This document shows positions 12,501 through 19,431 of a DNA stretch of 19,431 bases, in pieces. The DNA lies in the NCBI GenBank assembly GCA_965651815.1, contig CBFGTJ010000043.1, forward strand, positions 1 to 19,431. Direction: 5' to 3'. The position numbers and the translations under genes are program-made. Each line of letters opens with the position of its first letter. The first letter of the stretch is position 1. The notes under the pieces were generated by a model. That model saw nothing but the letters and a program-made list of their open reading frames with translations, was not told where the DNA came from and ran no database searches. Source of the DNA: CBFGTJ01 sp965651815. GTDB lineage: Bacteria; Actinomycetota; Acidimicrobiia; Acidimicrobiales; Microtrichaceae.

Positions 12501-13709
12501 TCAGCCGAGCCGCTCGATGATCGTGGCGTTGGCCATGCCGCCGCCCTCGCACATGGTCTGCAGGCCGAGGCGGCCGCCGGTCCGCTCGAGCTCGTTGAGC
12601 ATCGTCGCGAGGAGCTTGGTGCCGGAGCCGCCGAGCGGGTGACCCAGGGCGATGGCGCCGCCGTTGGGGTTCACCTTCTCCATGTCGGGCTTGAGCTCCT
12701 TCTCCCACGCGAGCACGACGGAGGCGAAGGCCTCGTTGATCTCGATGTGGTCGATGTCGTCGAGCGAGAGGCCGCTGCGCTCGAGGGCCTTCTGCGTCGC
12801 GGGGATGGGGCCGGTCAGCATGCGCACCGGGTCGACGCCCGCGAGGGCGAAGGTGTGGAACCGTGCCCGGGGGGTGAGGCCGAGCTCCTTGGCCTTCTCG
12901 GCGCTCATGATCAGCGCGGCGGAGGCGCCGTCGCAGATCTGGGAGCTGTTGCCCGCGGTGACCTTGCCGTCGGGGATGAACGACGGCTTGAGGTTGGCGA
13001 GCTTCTCGACGGTGGTGCCGGGTCGGATGCCCTCGTCCCGGGTGTGCATCTCGTCGAGGACCTTGACCTCGCCGGTCTCGGGGTCGCGGATCTTCTTGAC
13101 GACGGGGATGATCTCGTTGTCGAAGCGGCCCTGCTCGGCGGCCTGCTCGGCGAGCTCCTGGGAGCGTGCGCCGTAGGCGTCGAGGTCCTCGCGGGAGAGG
13201 CCCCACTCGTTGGCGATGATCTCCGCGGAGACGCCCTGGCCGACGAGGCCGGTGTGGCCCTCGATGAGCTGGACGTCCGCGTAGCGGTCGGCGGCGGCAC
13301 CGAACGGGAAGCCCACGCCCTTGGCGATGGACGCGCCCATCGGCACGAGGCTCATCACCTCGACGCCGGCGGCGACGACGATGTCGTAGGCCCCGGCCAT
13401 GACGCCCTGGGCGGCGAAGTGCGCGGCCTGCTGCGAGGACCCGCACTGGCGGTCGATGGTGGTGGAGGGCACGGACTCGGGCCAGCCGGCGGCCAGCACC
13501 GCGTTGCGGCCGACGTTGAGGGCCTGTGCGCCGGCCTGCATGACGCACCCCATGATGACGTCGTCGACCTGCTCCGGGTCGATGCCGGTGCGATCGACCA
13601 ACGCCTTGAGCGTCTCCGCGGCGAGGTCCACGGGGTGCCACCCCGACAGGGCGCCGTTGCGCCTGCCGCCCGCGGTCCGCACGACGTCGACGATGACTGC
13701 CTCTGGCAT
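12501..13709 (-). CDS. Thiolase (acetyl-CoA C-acyltransferase)
   Basis: This 402-residue protein has the thiolase fold motifs in order: IVDVVRTAGGRRNGALS at the N-terminus, nucleophile Cys89 in DRQCGSS, NEAFAS, NPNGGAIALGHPLGGSG with His357, and CEGGGMANA with Cys387. It catalyses reversible acyl transfer between acyl-CoA and acetyl-CoA. With a divergent acyl-CoA ligase next door, breakdown of fatty acids or related acyl-CoAs is more likely than acetoacetyl-CoA synthesis (inference). The ATG at 13709 begins the canonical N-terminus and follows a good ribosome-binding site (AAGGGG, seven bases upstream). Length matches the family (390-410). A TetR-type palindrome lies 67 bp upstream of the start, and a strong hairpin follows the stop. 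Confidence 0.95.
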   Translation of the reverse strand: MPEAVIVDVVRTAGGRRNGALSGWHPVDLAAETLKALVDRTGIDPEQVDDVIMGCVMQAGAQALNVGRNAVLAAGWPESVPSTTIDRQCGSSQQAAHFAAQGVMAGAYDIVVAAGVEVMSLVPMGASIAKGVGFPFGAAADRYADVQLIEGHTGLVGQGVSAEIIANEWGLSREDLDAYGARSQELAEQAAEQGRFDNEIIPVVKKIRDPETGEVKVLDEMHTRDEGIRPGTTVEKLANLKPSFIPDGKVTAGNSSQICDGASAALIMSAEKAKELGLTPRARFHTFALAGVDPVRMLTGPIPATQKALERSGLSLDDIDHIEINEAFASVVLAWEKELKPDMEKVNPNGGAIALGHPLGGSGTKLLATMLNELERTGGRLGLQTMCEGGGMANATIIERLG

Positions 13710-13775
13710 GTCGTTCCCCTTGTGATCTCCGATCGGGGCGGCGCCCTGTGTGCGCGGCGACCCCGCGACGGCCTA

Positions 13776-13793
13776 CTTGACCGGACGGTCAAG
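13776..13793. promoter_or_regulatory. Perfect palindrome, likely TetR-family operator
   Basis: CTTGACCGGACGGTCAAG has 8-bp arms (CTTGACCG/CGGTCAAG) around a two-base centre. Palindromes with ACCG/CGGT half sites are typical of TetR-family repressors of acyl-CoA and fatty-acid genes. It lies in the 251-bp space between the divergent thiolase and ligase genes, and its TTGACC could double as a -35 element on either strand. The regulator is not encoded in this window. Confidence 0.6.
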
Positions 13794-13894
13794 ATTCTGA
13801 TCCCGGCCCGGGCCCGCGGTCAATGCGGCCCCGGCGCGGGCAGGGCCCCGCGCCGCCCGCCGGGGGCTGCGGTGCGGTCCCTCCGGGGCGCCGG

Positions 13895-13953
13895 TACAGT
13901 CGCCCCCACGGGGCGCCGGAGGGCGACCCGACCGCACCGGTAGCGACGAGGGG
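13895..13953 (+). promoter_or_regulatory. Putative promoter -10 and ribosome-binding site of the acyl-CoA ligase gene
   Basis: TACAGT (13895-13900) matches TAnnnT and would give a leader of about 54 nt. GAGGGG at 13948-13953, seven bases before the ATG at 13961, is a clear Shine-Dalgarno and decides the start. The in-frame sequence upstream of that ATG is not conserved. Confidence 0.5.
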
Positions 13954-13960
13954 TGTCGAG

Positions 13961-15775
13961 ATGGCCACGATCACGAAGGACGAGATCGACGCGCGGGTCG
14001 CGGGTCGGACCGTGCTCACCGAGTTCCGCCGGACCATCGAGCTGTACTCGGACCGCACCGCGCTCCGATGGATCGACGACCGCGACGAGTGGCGGTCGAT
14101 GACGTTCCGGGAGTTCGGCGAGTACGTCGCCCGGGCGGCGACCGGCCTGAAGTCCCTCGGGGTGGGCCCGGGCGACCGGGTCGTGCTCATGGTGCGCAAC
14201 ATCCCGCAGTTCCACTGGCTCGACTTCGCGGTGCTGGGCTGCGGCGCGACCCCGGTGTCGATCTACAACTCCTCCGCACCGGACCAGGTCGAGTACCTGG
14301 TGCAGCACAGCGAGGCGAAGGTCGCGGTGGTCGAGGACGAGCGCTTCCTCGACAACTTCCTCAAGGTGCGGGACCGCCTGCCGTCGCTGACCGACATCGT
14401 CGTGCTCAACCCGCCCGCCGAACTGCCCGACCGGGTGCACGGCCCTCAGGTCGTCACCGAGCACGAGCCGTGCGACCTCGACGAGCTCGTCAAGGCGGCG
14501 AAGCCCGAGGACCTCGCGACGATCATCTACACCTCCGGCACCACGGGCAGCCCCAAGGGCGTGATGATCTCCCACTACAACGTGGTCTGGACCGCCGAGA
14601 GCCTGCTCGAGTGCCTGGGGTGGACCCGCGAGCAGGCGGCCGGCAAGCGGGTCGTGTCGTACCTGCCGATGGCGCACGTCGCGGAGCGCATGGTCTCGCA
14701 CTACCTGGCCTTCGGTTCGGGCTTCGAGGTGTCCACCTGCCCGGAGACCGGCCAGCTCACCCGCTACCTGGGCGAGGTGCGCCCCAACATCGTGTTCGGC
14801 GTGCCCCGGGTGTTCGAGAAGGTCTACGCCGGTGTGATGGCGGTGCTGTCCGCCGACGAGGAGAAGCTCCAGAAGTTCAACGAGGCGGTCGCGGCGGCCC
14901 AGCCCATCGAGGAGAAGATGACCTGGGGCACCGCCACGAAGGAGGAGATCGAGACCTACGAGTTCCTCGACGCGGTCGCGTTCTCCCAGGTCCGCGAGCT
15001 GCTGGGCCTGGACCAGGTGGAGCTGGCGGTGAGCGGCGCGGCACCGATCCCGCCGGAGCTGATCACCTGGTTCCGCACGATCGGCGTGCCGCTCGCCGAG
15101 ATCTACGGCATGAGCGAGTCCACGGGGCCGATGACGTTCGCCCCCTACAAGGTGAAGGCCGGCTCCGTCGGCCCGGCCATCCCCGGCACCGAGATCAAGC
15201 TCGGGGAGGACGGCGAGCTGTGCCAGCGGGGCGGCAACATCTTCGTCGGCTACCTCAACGACCCCGAGAAGACCGCCGAGGCGCTCGACGACGAGGGCTG
15301 GCTCCACTCGGGTGACATCGCCGAGATCGACGAGGACGGCTACGTGCGCATCGTCGACCGCAAGAAGGAGCTGATCATCACCGCGGGCGGCAAGAACGTC
15401 AGCCCCGCGAACCTCGAGGCGGCGCTCAAGATGATCCCGATCGTCGGCCAGGCGGCGGCGATCGGCGACAACCGCCCGTTCGTGTCCGCGCTCGTCGTGC
15501 TCGACCCCGAGATGGCGCCCGCGTGGGCCCAGAGCCAGGGCATCGAGTTCAAGGACCTCGCCGACCTCGCGACCAAGCCGGAGGTCCGCGAGGAGATCGA
15601 GCGCGGCCTCGAGCACGCGATGGCCGACTTCAGCCAGGCGGAGCGCGTCAAGAAGATCCACATCCTCGGCGAGGAGTGGGAGCCGGACTCCGACCTCCTC
15701 ACCCCGACCTCCAAGCTCAAGCGCCGCAACATCCACGCGCGCTACGCGAAGGAGATCGAGGAGATGTACAGCTGA
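13961..15775 (+). CDS. Long-chain acyl-CoA synthetase (AMP-forming, FadD15-like)
   Basis: This 604-residue ANL-superfamily enzyme activates a fatty acid with ATP to acyl-AMP and then to acyl-CoA. Motifs: P-loop YTSGTTGSPKG (190-200), adenine-binding YGMSEST (382-388), the Gly451-Asp452 motif in GWLHSGDIAEIDEDGY, and DRKKELIITAGGKNVSP with the hinge and A8 loop. The C-terminus LTPTSKLKRRNI then YAKEIEEMY resembles long-chain ligases of the FadD15 type. The reading frame is open back to 13823, but ATG 13961 is preferred because of its ribosome-binding site and because conservation starts there. It is divergent from the thiolase, with a shared palindromic operator, and convergent with the lipoprotein gene downstream. 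Chain-length preference cannot be read from sequence. Confidence 0.95.
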   Translation: MATITKDEIDARVAGRTVLTEFRRTIELYSDRTALRWIDDRDEWRSMTFREFGEYVARAATGLKSLGVGPGDRVVLMVRNIPQFHWLDFAVLGCGATPVSIYNSSAPDQVEYLVQHSEAKVAVVEDERFLDNFLKVRDRLPSLTDIVVLNPPAELPDRVHGPQVVTEHEPCDLDELVKAAKPEDLATIIYTSGTTGSPKGVMISHYNVVWTAESLLECLGWTREQAAGKRVVSYLPMAHVAERMVSHYLAFGSGFEVSTCPETGQLTRYLGEVRPNIVFGVPRVFEKVYAGVMAVLSADEEKLQKFNEAVAAAQPIEEKMTWGTATKEEIETYEFLDAVAFSQVRELLGLDQVELAVSGAAPIPPELITWFRTIGVPLAEIYGMSESTGPMTFAPYKVKAGSVGPAIPGTEIKLGEDGELCQRGGNIFVGYLNDPEKTAEALDDEGWLHSGDIAEIDEDGYVRIVDRKKELIITAGGKNVSPANLEAALKMIPIVGQAAAIGDNRPFVSALVVLDPEMAPAWAQSQGIEFKDLADLATKPEVREEIERGLEHAMADFSQAERVKKIHILGEEWEPDSDLLTPTSKLKRRNIHARYAKEIEEMYS

Positions 15776-15797
15776 GGACGCCGCGCCGCTGAGCAGA

Positions 15798-15825
15798 CCG
15801 GGCCGCGCCCACGCGGCCGGCCCGG
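15798..15825. terminator. GC-rich hairpin between convergent genes
   Basis: GGCCGCG-CCCA-CGCGGCC (15801-15818) forms a 7-bp stem with a four-base loop. An alternative stem CCGGGCC/GGCCCGG (15798-15804 with 15819-15825) encloses part of it. It sits in the 63-bp gap between the ends of the acyl-CoA ligase (plus) and lipoprotein (minus) genes, so it may terminate both. No T-tract is present. Confidence 0.45.
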
Positions 15826-15838
15826 CCCGAGGGGTGGG

Positions 15839-16795
15839 TCAGCCGCCGCGGACGGCGGCGAGCAGCTGGGCGGTGGACGGGTCGCGCACCACGTCGACCA
15901 GGCGCTCGAGCGCCGCGAACCCCTCGGGGGTCATGCGGGCCCCGAGTGCGGTGAGGGTGAGCGCGTCGCGCCGCGGCATCTCGCTGCCGATGTCCTCGAG
16001 CCGGTCGACGAGCGAGGTCGCCCGGGGATCGCCGGCGACCTCCGCACGCAGCCGCGGGGCGAGGTCCGGCGCGGCGCGCATCGTCGCCCCGGCGAACACC
16101 GCGAGGAGGGCGGCGTCGTCGGCGTCGGAGGCCAGGGCCCCGAGCCCCGCCGGGTCGAGGTACTCGAGGAGCGCCCGCAGCACCGTCAGCAAGGTCGGGT
16201 CGACACGGTCCAGCGCGGCGACCACGGTGCCGACCACGCTGCCCACCACCTGGCTGGTGAGCGCGTCGATCGCGGCCAGCGCCGCGCCGTCGACGCTCGC
16301 GGCGAGCTCGAGGAGCTGCCCGACGGCCCCTTCGACGGCGGGACCGCTCGCGGCGGCGAACGTCGCCGGTACGGATCCGGTGCCGTCCGCCAGGCCGATC
16401 AGGATGGCCGCGAGCCCCTGCACCTGCTCGAGCGTGAGGCCGAGCTCGGCGACGAGGTGCTCGTCGAGGCCGAACAGCATGGCGAGCGATGCCGGATCCG
16501 CGTCGCGCAGGCCGCCGATCGCCGCGACGAGCGTCGGGTCGCTGGCGAGGGCACCGACCACCGACGCGAGCGCCGCGTCCGGCGTGCGGACCGGGGCGGG
16601 TGGCGCGCTCGTGGTCGTGGTCGTCGTCGGCAGCGTGCTCGCCACGATGGTCGTGGTCGGCAGCGGCACGTTGCGCCGCTGGCCGTCCTGGCGGATCTCG
16701 GCGTAGCCGGAGGAGCTGGCGCACGCGGCGATGGGGCCGCTCGCGACCAGCAGCGCGAGCAGCGCAGCGGCGCCACGAATCACACGTCCAGCCAC
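15839..16795 (-). CDS. Lipoprotein of unknown function, helical and Ala/Leu-rich
   Basis: This 318-residue protein starts at GTG 16795, with GGGGAG just upstream as ribosome-binding site. Residues 1-24 form a signal peptide (VIRGAAALLALLVASGP) ending in the lipobox I22-A-A-C25, so a mature lipid-anchored protein is expected. A Thr/Pro linker (about 47-68, with six consecutive Thr) separates the anchor from an Ala/Leu/Asp-rich body (about 73-318) that looks fully helical, with several similar segments of the type DPTLLxVLRALLEYLDPAGL. I do not recognise the family. The signal peptide and lipobox are directly visible; function is unknown. It is in the same orientation as the DUF983 and PH-like genes upstream but separated by 78 bp holding its own -10-like box. 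Confidence 0.85.
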   Translation of the reverse strand: MAGRVIRGAAALLALLVASGPIAACASSSGYAEIRQDGQRRNVPLPTTTIVASTLPTTTTTTSAPPAPVRTPDAALASVVGALASDPTLVAAIGGLRDADPASLAMLFGLDEHLVAELGLTLEQVQGLAAILIGLADGTGSVPATFAAASGPAVEGAVGQLLELAASVDGAALAAIDALTSQVVGSVVGTVVAALDRVDPTLLTVLRALLEYLDPAGLGALASDADDAALLAVFAGATMRAAPDLAPRLRAEVAGDPRATSLVDRLEDIGSEMPRRDALTLTALGARMTPEGFAALERLVDVVRDPSTAQLLAAVRGG

Positions 16796-16856
16796 AGACT
16801 CCCCTTCGCCGGCAGCGCCGGCTGATCGACCCTCACGGATCGGCCCGTTGCAGTGC

Positions 16857-16862
16857 AGGGTA
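16857..16862 (-). promoter_or_regulatory. Putative -10 box of the lipoprotein gene
   Basis: The minus strand reads TACCCT here, about 60 bp upstream of the GTG at 16795. It lies in the 78-bp gap between the DUF983 stop and the lipoprotein start. No clear -35 element is visible. Confidence 0.3.
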
Positions 16863-16873
16863 GCGCGGCGCGG

Positions 16874-17365
16874 TCAGGGACCGGTCGGCTGGTCCCTGGG
16901 CGGATCGACCAGCACGTAACGGGGATCGACCTCCCCGGGCCGCAGCGGGCGCATCAGCAGGTCCAGCGCCGTCCACGACATGCGCGACGACGGGAAGAAC
17001 AGCAGGGGGCCGAGCACGGCGATGGCCACGAGCGCGGCCATCAGCTGCCCGTAGGGGAGGTCGCCGTCGGTGGCGGCGGTGGTGAACGTCACGACCGCGA
17101 GGACGATGAGCATGAGGCCCATGACGACCACCGTGTTGACGCCGATGTAGCCGATCCAGTGGCCCTCGACCCGCTCGTAGCGCAGGTCGCAGTTCCGGCA
17201 GCGGTCCCGCATCTGGAACCAGCGCTGGAACTGCCCGCCGCTTCCGCACACGGGGCAACGGCCGAGCACGCCGCGCAGCATGATCCTCGTCGGCGTCACA
17301 CCGAGCTGCGTCGTCGTCGGCACCTCGGGGATGGGGCGTCGAGGGCGCGGGCTAGGGGGGGTCAT
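16874..17365 (-). CDS. DUF983 family membrane protein
   Basis: This 163-residue protein has an N-terminal Pro-rich segment, a zinc-ribbon with CPVC (37-40) and CRNC (56-59), the family-typical RYERVEGHWIGYIGVNTVV, and then two hydrophobic helices (about 73-96 and 108-127). A C-terminal cytoplasmic part (LRPGEVDPRYVLVDPP) ends it. DUF983 proteins are small, mostly uncharacterised membrane proteins. The chosen ATG (17365) has GGGAG four bases upstream. An in-frame ATG at 17404 overlaps the PH-like gene's stop (TGATG) and would add 13 residues (MCFPGEGGLHWEP) by translational coupling; this cannot be excluded. It follows the PH-like gene on the same strand and is probably co-transcribed with it. 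Confidence 0.88.
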   Translation of the reverse strand: MTPPSPRPRRPIPEVPTTTQLGVTPTRIMLRGVLGRCPVCGSGGQFQRWFQMRDRCRNCDLRYERVEGHWIGYIGVNTVVVMGLMLIVLAVVTFTTAATDGDLPYGQLMAALVAIAVLGPLLFFPSSRMSWTALDLLMRPLRPGEVDPRYVLVDPPRDQPTGP

Positions 17366-17403
17366 GGGCTCCCAGTGAAGCCCACCCTCCCCGGGGAAAC
17401 ACA

Positions 17404-17874
17404 TCACCCGGTCGTGGCGTCGGGGCTGCCGAGGGCCGCGAGGTCCGCGAGGTCCTGCTCCACCGACGAGGGCAGCAGCCGCGTGGGCAGCTGCGCCGGT
17501 GAGGCCCCGAGCAGCGTCAGCAGCCGCCCGTCGTCGAGCTCGAGCTCGAACCAGCGCCACGCCCCGGCGCGCACCCGCGCCTGCACCACGCGGGCGCGGG
17601 GGATCCGCTGGAGCGTGACCCAACCGACCACGTCGCGGATCTCCTCGGGCCCGGGCTCGACGAAGCACCCGCGGGCGCCGGCGAACCCGGCGATGCCGAC
17701 GAGCAGCGAACCGGCGAGGACCGTGGCGAAGGCGCCGCCCAACCGGTCGGCGTGCCAGACGGACCACAGGACGGTCGCCACGGCGATCGCCGTGCCGACC
17801 ACGCCCACGAGCACGAGCGGTGCGGCGACCAGGCGGGGGCCGCGGAGGCGGTTGCGGGGGTCCTGCTCCACCAC
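17404..17874 (-). CDS. PH-like domain membrane protein
   Basis: This 156-residue protein has two N-terminal membrane helices (about 14-38 and 45-66) and a soluble domain beginning GCFVEPGPEEIRDVVGWVTLQRIPRARVV. That domain resembles the bacterial PH-like domains of small actinobacterial membrane proteins in its run of short strands (RWFELELDDGRLLTLLG). Function unknown. GTG at 17874 is chosen because TAGCTT lies seven bases upstream, the leaderless spacing seen elsewhere in this window. A longer form from GTG 17904 adds ten residues with less typical codons (GCT, AGC, TTG). It is probably the first gene of an operon with DUF983, and divergent from the DEAD-box helicase. Confidence 0.75.
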   Translation of the reverse strand: MVEQDPRNRLRGPRLVAAPLVLVGVVGTAIAVATVLWSVWHADRLGGAFATVLAGSLLVGIAGFAGARGCFVEPGPEEIRDVVGWVTLQRIPRARVVQARVRAGAWRWFELELDDGRLLTLLGASPAQLPTRLLPSSVEQDLADLAALGSPDATTG

Positions 17875-17926
17875 GCGCCGCAAGCTAGCGCGAGGCCCGT
17901 GCACCTCCGCCGTCGCCGAACCCCGC

Positions 17927-18149
17927 TAGGGTGGCCCGGACCAACCGGCCGGACACGCGTCGAGAGGCAGCGTTGTAGCGGCTCCACGTCCGTGCGCGTC
18001 GATGACGTGCCGGACCGGGCAGGCATCCGGTGCCGACGCTCGGCCGGTCCCAACTCCCGGTGGTGTCGCCTCTTCCCACCGACCGATCACCTCGCGCCCG
18101 ACCGGGCGCGGCCCCACGACGGGGCGACGAAAACCTCCAGGAGCAACCT
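17927..18149 (+). promoter_or_regulatory. Long structured leader of the DEAD-box helicase gene
   Basis: TAGGGT at 17927-17932 is a possible -10, giving a leader of about 210 nt. Inside it, GGACCGG (18012-18018) pairs with CCGGTCC (18044-18050), enclosing a smaller hairpin GGCA/TGCC (18022-18025 with 18031-18034). A good ribosome-binding site, AGGAG at 18139-18143, lies six bases before the GTG. No convincing coding sequence occupies the leader. The long structured 5' region could regulate the helicase; this is inference. Confidence 0.4.
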
Positions 18150-19431
18150 GTGCCCACCCCCCTTCCGACCACGTCGGCCGCCGCGGCCGACCTCTCCCCG
18201 GGCGCCCCGCCCGCAGCACGCGGGTTCGAGTCCCTCGGCGTCCACCGCGACGTCGCCGCCCGCCTCGCGCGGCGTGGCATCACCGAGCCGTTCCCCATCC
18301 AGACCGGGACGATCCCGCCGGCGCTCGCCGGCCGCGACGTGTGCGGCCGGGCGCCCACCGGCTCCGGCAAGACCCTCGCCTTCGGCATCCCCCTCGTGGA
18401 GCGCGTGCGGCGTGCCCGCCCGGGCGCGCCCACGGCCCTCGTGCTCGCCCCCACCCGTGAGCTGGCGGCGCAGATCTGCGACGAGGTGCGCCAGCTCGCC
18501 GATCCCGACCAGTCCGTCGCCGCCTTCTACGGCGGCGTCGGGTTCGGCAAGCAGCTGCGCGCGCTCGCGGACGGCGTCGACGTCGCCGTCGCGTGCCCCG
18601 GCCGCCTCGCCGACCTCGTCGCCCAGGGCCACGTGCGGCTCGACGACGTGGAGCTGGTCGTGCTGGACGAGGCGGACCGCATGGCCGACATGGGCTTCCT
18701 GCCCGAGGTCCGTCGGCTGCTCGACGCATGCGCGCCCCAGCGGCAGACCCTGCTCTTCTCCGCCACCCTCGACGGGGACGTCGACGTCATCATCCGCCGC
18801 TACCTGCACGACCCCGTGCGACACGAGGAGCACGCGGACGAGGACGCGGCCGACGCCGCGGAGCACCTGTTCTGGGACGTCGAGCGGCCGAACCGCGTCG
18901 AGGTCACCGCGAGCGCCGTGTCGCGCGTCGGCCCGACCGTCGTGTTCTGCCGCACCAAGCGCGGTGCGGACCGCGTCGCCCGGCAGCTCGCGTCCCGTGG
19001 GGTCGCGGCGGTCGCGATCCACGGCGACCGCAGCCAGGGGCAGCGTGAGCGCGCGCTGGAGGACTTCCGCAGCGGGCGGGCCCGGGCGATCGTCGCGACC
19101 GACGTCGCCGCGAGGGGCATCCACGTCGACGGCGTCGCGTGCGTCGTGCACTTCGACCCGACCGAGGACGGCAAGGACTACGTGCACCGCTCCGGTCGCA
19201 CCGGGCGCGCGGGCGCGGCCGGCACGGTCATCAGCCTCGTGCCCCGCGAGCTGCGCCGCGACGTCGTGCGCACGCAGCGAGCGCTCGGCCGCGAGGTGAG
19301 GTTCGTGGCACCCGACGCCGCTTCCCTGCCCGAGGGACCCGCGTTCGCGCCGCCGCCCGCCCGGCGGGCCGCGGCGACCGCGCCGAAGGGCCACCGCGGA
19401 CCTCGGGGCCGCGGCGGACCCGGCCAGCACG
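18150..19431 (+). CDS. DEAD-box ATP-dependent RNA helicase, 3' end off window
   Basis: The frame from GTG 18150 is open for 427 codons to the right edge. After a short Ala/Pro-rich N-terminus the helicase motifs run in order: Q motif (GITEPFPIQ), motif I A68-P-T-G-S-G-K-T75, Ia PTRELAAQI, GG (YGGV), Ib CPGR (149-152, with Cys where Thr is usual), II D173-E-A-D176, III S204-A-T206, IV VVFCRTK, V ATDVAARGIHVDG and VI H346-R-S-G-R-T-G-R353. The end present is Arg/Gly-rich (GPRGRGGPG), as in RhlE-like proteins, and probably binds RNA. Such helicases remodel structured RNA in ribosome assembly or decay. The start is fixed by AGGAG six bases upstream. The gene is divergent from the PH-like gene. 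Its plus-strand shadow frames have no domain content. Confidence 0.94.
   Translation, partial: MPTPLPTTSAAAADLSPGAPPAARGFESLGVHRDVAARLARRGITEPFPIQTGTIPPALAGRDVCGRAPTGSGKTLAFGIPLVERVRRARPGAPTALVLAPTRELAAQICDEVRQLADPDQSVAAFYGGVGFGKQLRALADGVDVAVACPGRLADLVAQGHVRLDDVELVVLDEADRMADMGFLPEVRRLLDACAPQRQTLLFSATLDGDVDVIIRRYLHDPVRHEEHADEDAADAAEHLFWDVERPNRVEVTASAVSRVGPTVVFCRTKRGADRVARQLASRGVAAVAIHGDRSQGQRERALEDFRSGRARAIVATDVAARGIHVDGVACVVHFDPTEDGKDYVHRSGRTGRAGAAGTVISLVPRELRRDVVRTQRALGREVRFVAPDAASLPEGPAFAPPPARRAAATAPKGHRGPRGRGGPGQH

Noticed and set aside
13823..13960. Longer N-terminus for the acyl-CoA ligase
   Set aside because: The sequence is Pro/Gly/Arg-rich, covers a -10-like box, and lies upstream of a good ribosome-binding site and ATG.
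16808..16822. Small hairpin GCCGGC-AGC-GCCGGC upstream of the lipoprotein gene
   Set aside because: Short GC palindromes like this are expected often at this base composition; there is no T-tract and the position is inside the probable leader.

Overview
This is a GC-rich window (coding third positions almost all G or C) from the chromosome of an actinobacterium. The core is the actinobacterial Ser/Thr-phosphorylation and cell-wall locus: tRNA-Leu, fhaA, fhaB, pstP, rodA, pbpA, pknB, then trpG/pabA convergent to it and crgA divergent from trpG. This is the gene order known from the mycobacterial origin-proximal region, except that pknA is absent and pknB is followed by two genes for PASTA-only membrane proteins. 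Threonine-rich tails on exported domains and a short FhaA would fit a deep-branching actinobacterial class such as Acidimicrobiia, but that placement is inference.

Layout. 1-799 (minus): secreted lipoprotein with a metzincin zinc motif, cut by the left edge. 961-1044 (minus): tRNA-Leu(CAG). 1153-6600 (plus): fhaA-fhaB-pstP-rodA-pbpA, with the last three junctions being four-base overlaps. 6743-10867 (plus): pknB and two PASTA-only genes. 10903-11490 (minus): glutamine amidotransferase TrpG/PabA. 11525-11854 (plus): crgA. 11951-11990: a compact group of DnaA-box-like sites. 12015-12362 (minus): small membrane zinc-ribbon protein. 12501-13709 (minus) and 13961-15775 (plus): thiolase and acyl-CoA ligase, divergent around a TetR-type palindrome. 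15839-17874 (minus): lipoprotein of unknown function, DUF983 protein and a PH-like membrane protein. 18150-right edge (plus): DEAD-box RNA helicase, incomplete.

How the genes work together. PknB senses the envelope through its PASTA repeats and phosphorylates targets. PstP removes the phosphates, and FhaA and FhaB read phosphothreonine. RodA and PbpA form the SEDS/PBP2 pair that polymerises and crosslinks peptidoglycan, and CrgA is a septal membrane protein. The two extra PASTA proteins bring the cluster to twelve PASTA repeats on three membrane proteins and probably act with PknB in sensing muropeptides or lipid II. The thiolase/ligase pair is a separate fatty-acid or acyl-CoA module with its own likely regulator.

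The observations most worth checking are: a 47-bp insertion-like duplication that breaks the tail of the first PASTA-only gene and contains an RsmD-like FDLVFADPPY coding fragment; the PASTA expansion itself; the DnaA-box group beside crgA; and the palindromic operator between the thiolase and ligase genes. No IS element, CRISPR array or prophage gene is visible.
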